Below are positions 12,237 through 13,284 of a stretch of DNA of 13,284 bases, piece by piece; position 1 is the first letter of the stretch; each line of letters begins with the position of its first letter. Source of the DNA: JBOFCO01 sp051646105. GTDB taxonomy: Bacteria; Pseudomonadota; Alphaproteobacteria; Rhodobacterales; Rhodobacteraceae. The DNA lies in NCBI GenBank assembly GCA_051646105.1, contig JBOFCO010000073.1, forward strand, positions 1 to 13,284, given 5' to 3'. The translations under genes were made by a program, and so were the position numbers. The notes under the pieces are model-generated. The model was not told the origin of the DNA, searched no databases, and saw only the letters and a list, made by a program, of their open reading frames with translations.

Positions 12237-13284
12237 ATGGCATCTGCTGCAGAGCAAATGGCCGCGAACCTCAGCTGGGGTTCGCTGGGCAAGGCAACCG
12301 ATCTTCGGAGCCGGATTTTCTTCACCATCGGTCTGCTGATCGTCTATCGGCTGGGAACCTATATCCCGGTTCCGGGCATCGACGGTGCGGCGCTTCGCAA
12401 CTTCATGGAAGATGCGGCGGCGGGGCTGGGTGGCATCCTGACCATGTTCACCGGCGGTGCGCTGGGGCGGATGGGTATCTTTGCGCTGGGGATCATGCCC
12501 TATATTTCGGCATCGATCATCGTGCAGCTTCTGGGCGCGATGTGGAAACCGCTGGAAAGCCTGAAAAAGGAAGGCGAACTGGGGCGGCGCAAGCTGAACC
12601 AGTACACGCGCTATGCCACGGTGTTTCTGGCCACCTTCCAGGCCTATGGGCTGGCGAAAAGCCTTGAGGCGGGCGGGCTGGCACACAGCCCCGGCCTGTA
12701 TTTCCAGCTGGCCTGCGTCATCACGCTGGTTGGCGGCACGATGTTCCTGATGTGGCTGGGCGAACAGATCACGGCCCGCGGCATCGGCAACGGCATTTCC
12801 CTGATCATCTTCGTCGGCATTCTGGCCGAGGTTCCCGCCGCTATTGCGCAGTTCCTCAGCCAGGGCCGCAGCGGTGAACTGCATGCGGCGGTGATTGTCG
12901 GAGTGATCGCGATGGTGATCGCGGTCATAGCCTTTGTGGTGTTCATGGAACGCGCATTGCGCAAGATTCATATCCAGTATCCGCGCCGTCAGGTCGGGAT
13001 GAAGGTCTATGACGGCGGTTCAAGCCACCTGCCGATCAAGGTCAACCCTTCGGGTGTGATCCCGGCGATCTTCGCTTCCTCGCTGCTGCTGCTGCCGACC
13101 ACGATTGCGACCTTCTCGGGCAACCAGACCGGCCCGGTGATGTCGACGATCCTTGCCTATTTCGGGCCGGGTCAGCCGCTGTATCTTTTGTTCTTCGTGG
13201 CGATGATCGTGTTCTTTGCCTATTTCTACACCTACAATGTTGCCTTCAAGACCGAGGACGTGGCCGATAACCTGAAGAACCAGG
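12237..13284 (+). CDS. secY: Protein translocase subunit SecY (5' part)
   Basis: SecY is the channel of the inner-membrane Sec translocon, moving unfolded proteins across or into the membrane. 349 codons are present, running off the window; complete SecY is about 440-460 aa. Visible landmarks: TM1 around FFTIGLLIVYRLGTYIPVPGI, the plug region MFTGGALGRMGIFALGIMPYISASI, ELGRRKLNQYTRYATV before TM3, the GIGNGISLIIF segment of TM5, IQYPRRQVG in the cytoplasmic loop after TM6, and HLPIKVNPSGVIPAIFASS into TM7. The window stops in loop C5 (DVADNLKNQ), just before the essential GIRPG region. ATG 12237 has a weak ribosome binding site (AAAAGAG) compared with its neighbours. Confidence 0.97.
   Translation, partial: MASAAEQMAANLSWGSLGKATDLRSRIFFTIGLLIVYRLGTYIPVPGIDGAALRNFMEDAAAGLGGILTMFTGGALGRMGIFALGIMPYISASIIVQLLGAMWKPLESLKKEGELGRRKLNQYTRYATVFLATFQAYGLAKSLEAGGLAHSPGLYFQLACVITLVGGTMFLMWLGEQITARGIGNGISLIIFVGILAEVPAAIAQFLSQGRSGELHAAVIVGVIAMVIAVIAFVVFMERALRKIHIQYPRRQVGMKVYDGGSSHLPIKVNPSGVIPAIFASSLLLLPTTIATFSGNQTGPVMSTILAYFGPGQPLYLLFFVAMIVFFAYFYTYNVAFKTEDVADNLKNQ

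Noticed and set aside
12162..12971. A 269-codon minus-strand open frame, rich in histidine and glutamine
   Set aside because: Opposite to secY, whose translation is unmistakable; composition typical of a shadow frame.

Overview
The window is a chromosomal ribosomal-protein cluster (the S10 and spc operons) from an alphaproteobacterium, most likely of the order Rhodobacterales. The evidence is the gene order tuf-rpsJ-rplC, the wording of S10, L3, L22 and L16, and the high GC content (about 60% where I counted by hand). I assigned the order from remembered protein sequences, not from a search.

Layout, left to right. (1) Positions 1-4988 hold the end of tuf, then rpsJ, rplC, rplD, rplW, rplB, rpsS, rplV, rpsC and rplP, all on the + strand and mostly overlapping or a few bases apart. 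There are strong hairpins between tuf and rpsJ and between rplW and rplB. (2) Positions 4989-6006 break the cluster. rplP is followed by a long terminator-like stem, then a minus-strand gene for a concanavalin-fold-like protein, then a candidate promoter and a structured leader in front of rpmC. (3) Positions 6007-10176 hold rpmC, rpsQ, rplN, rplX, rplE, rpsN, rpsH, rplF, rplR, rpsE and rpmD, and end in a textbook terminator. (4) Positions 10177-11655 are a second break. It holds a GFA/CENP-V family gene (+), a palindromic repeat-like element, a low-GC minus-strand gene with a HEPN-type R-x5-H motif, and another candidate promoter. (5) Positions 11656-13284 hold rplO, a very strong intergenic hairpin, and secY, which runs off the window.

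In many bacteria the S10 and spc genes are read as long continuous transcripts. Here the two breaks appear to divide them into at least three units: tuf/rpsJ to rplP, rpmC to rpmD, and rplO-secY onward. The two restart points carry near-identical promoter-like sequences (CCCTTGCCC, a 17-base gap, then TATAGG or TATACG). This suggests the r-protein units share one promoter type while accessory genes sit in the gaps.

The most interesting observations are the matched restart promoters, the nested-hairpin leader before rpmC, the putative HEPN gene lodged beside rplO, and the hairpin before secY. No tRNA, rRNA, CRISPR array, transposase or phage gene was seen.
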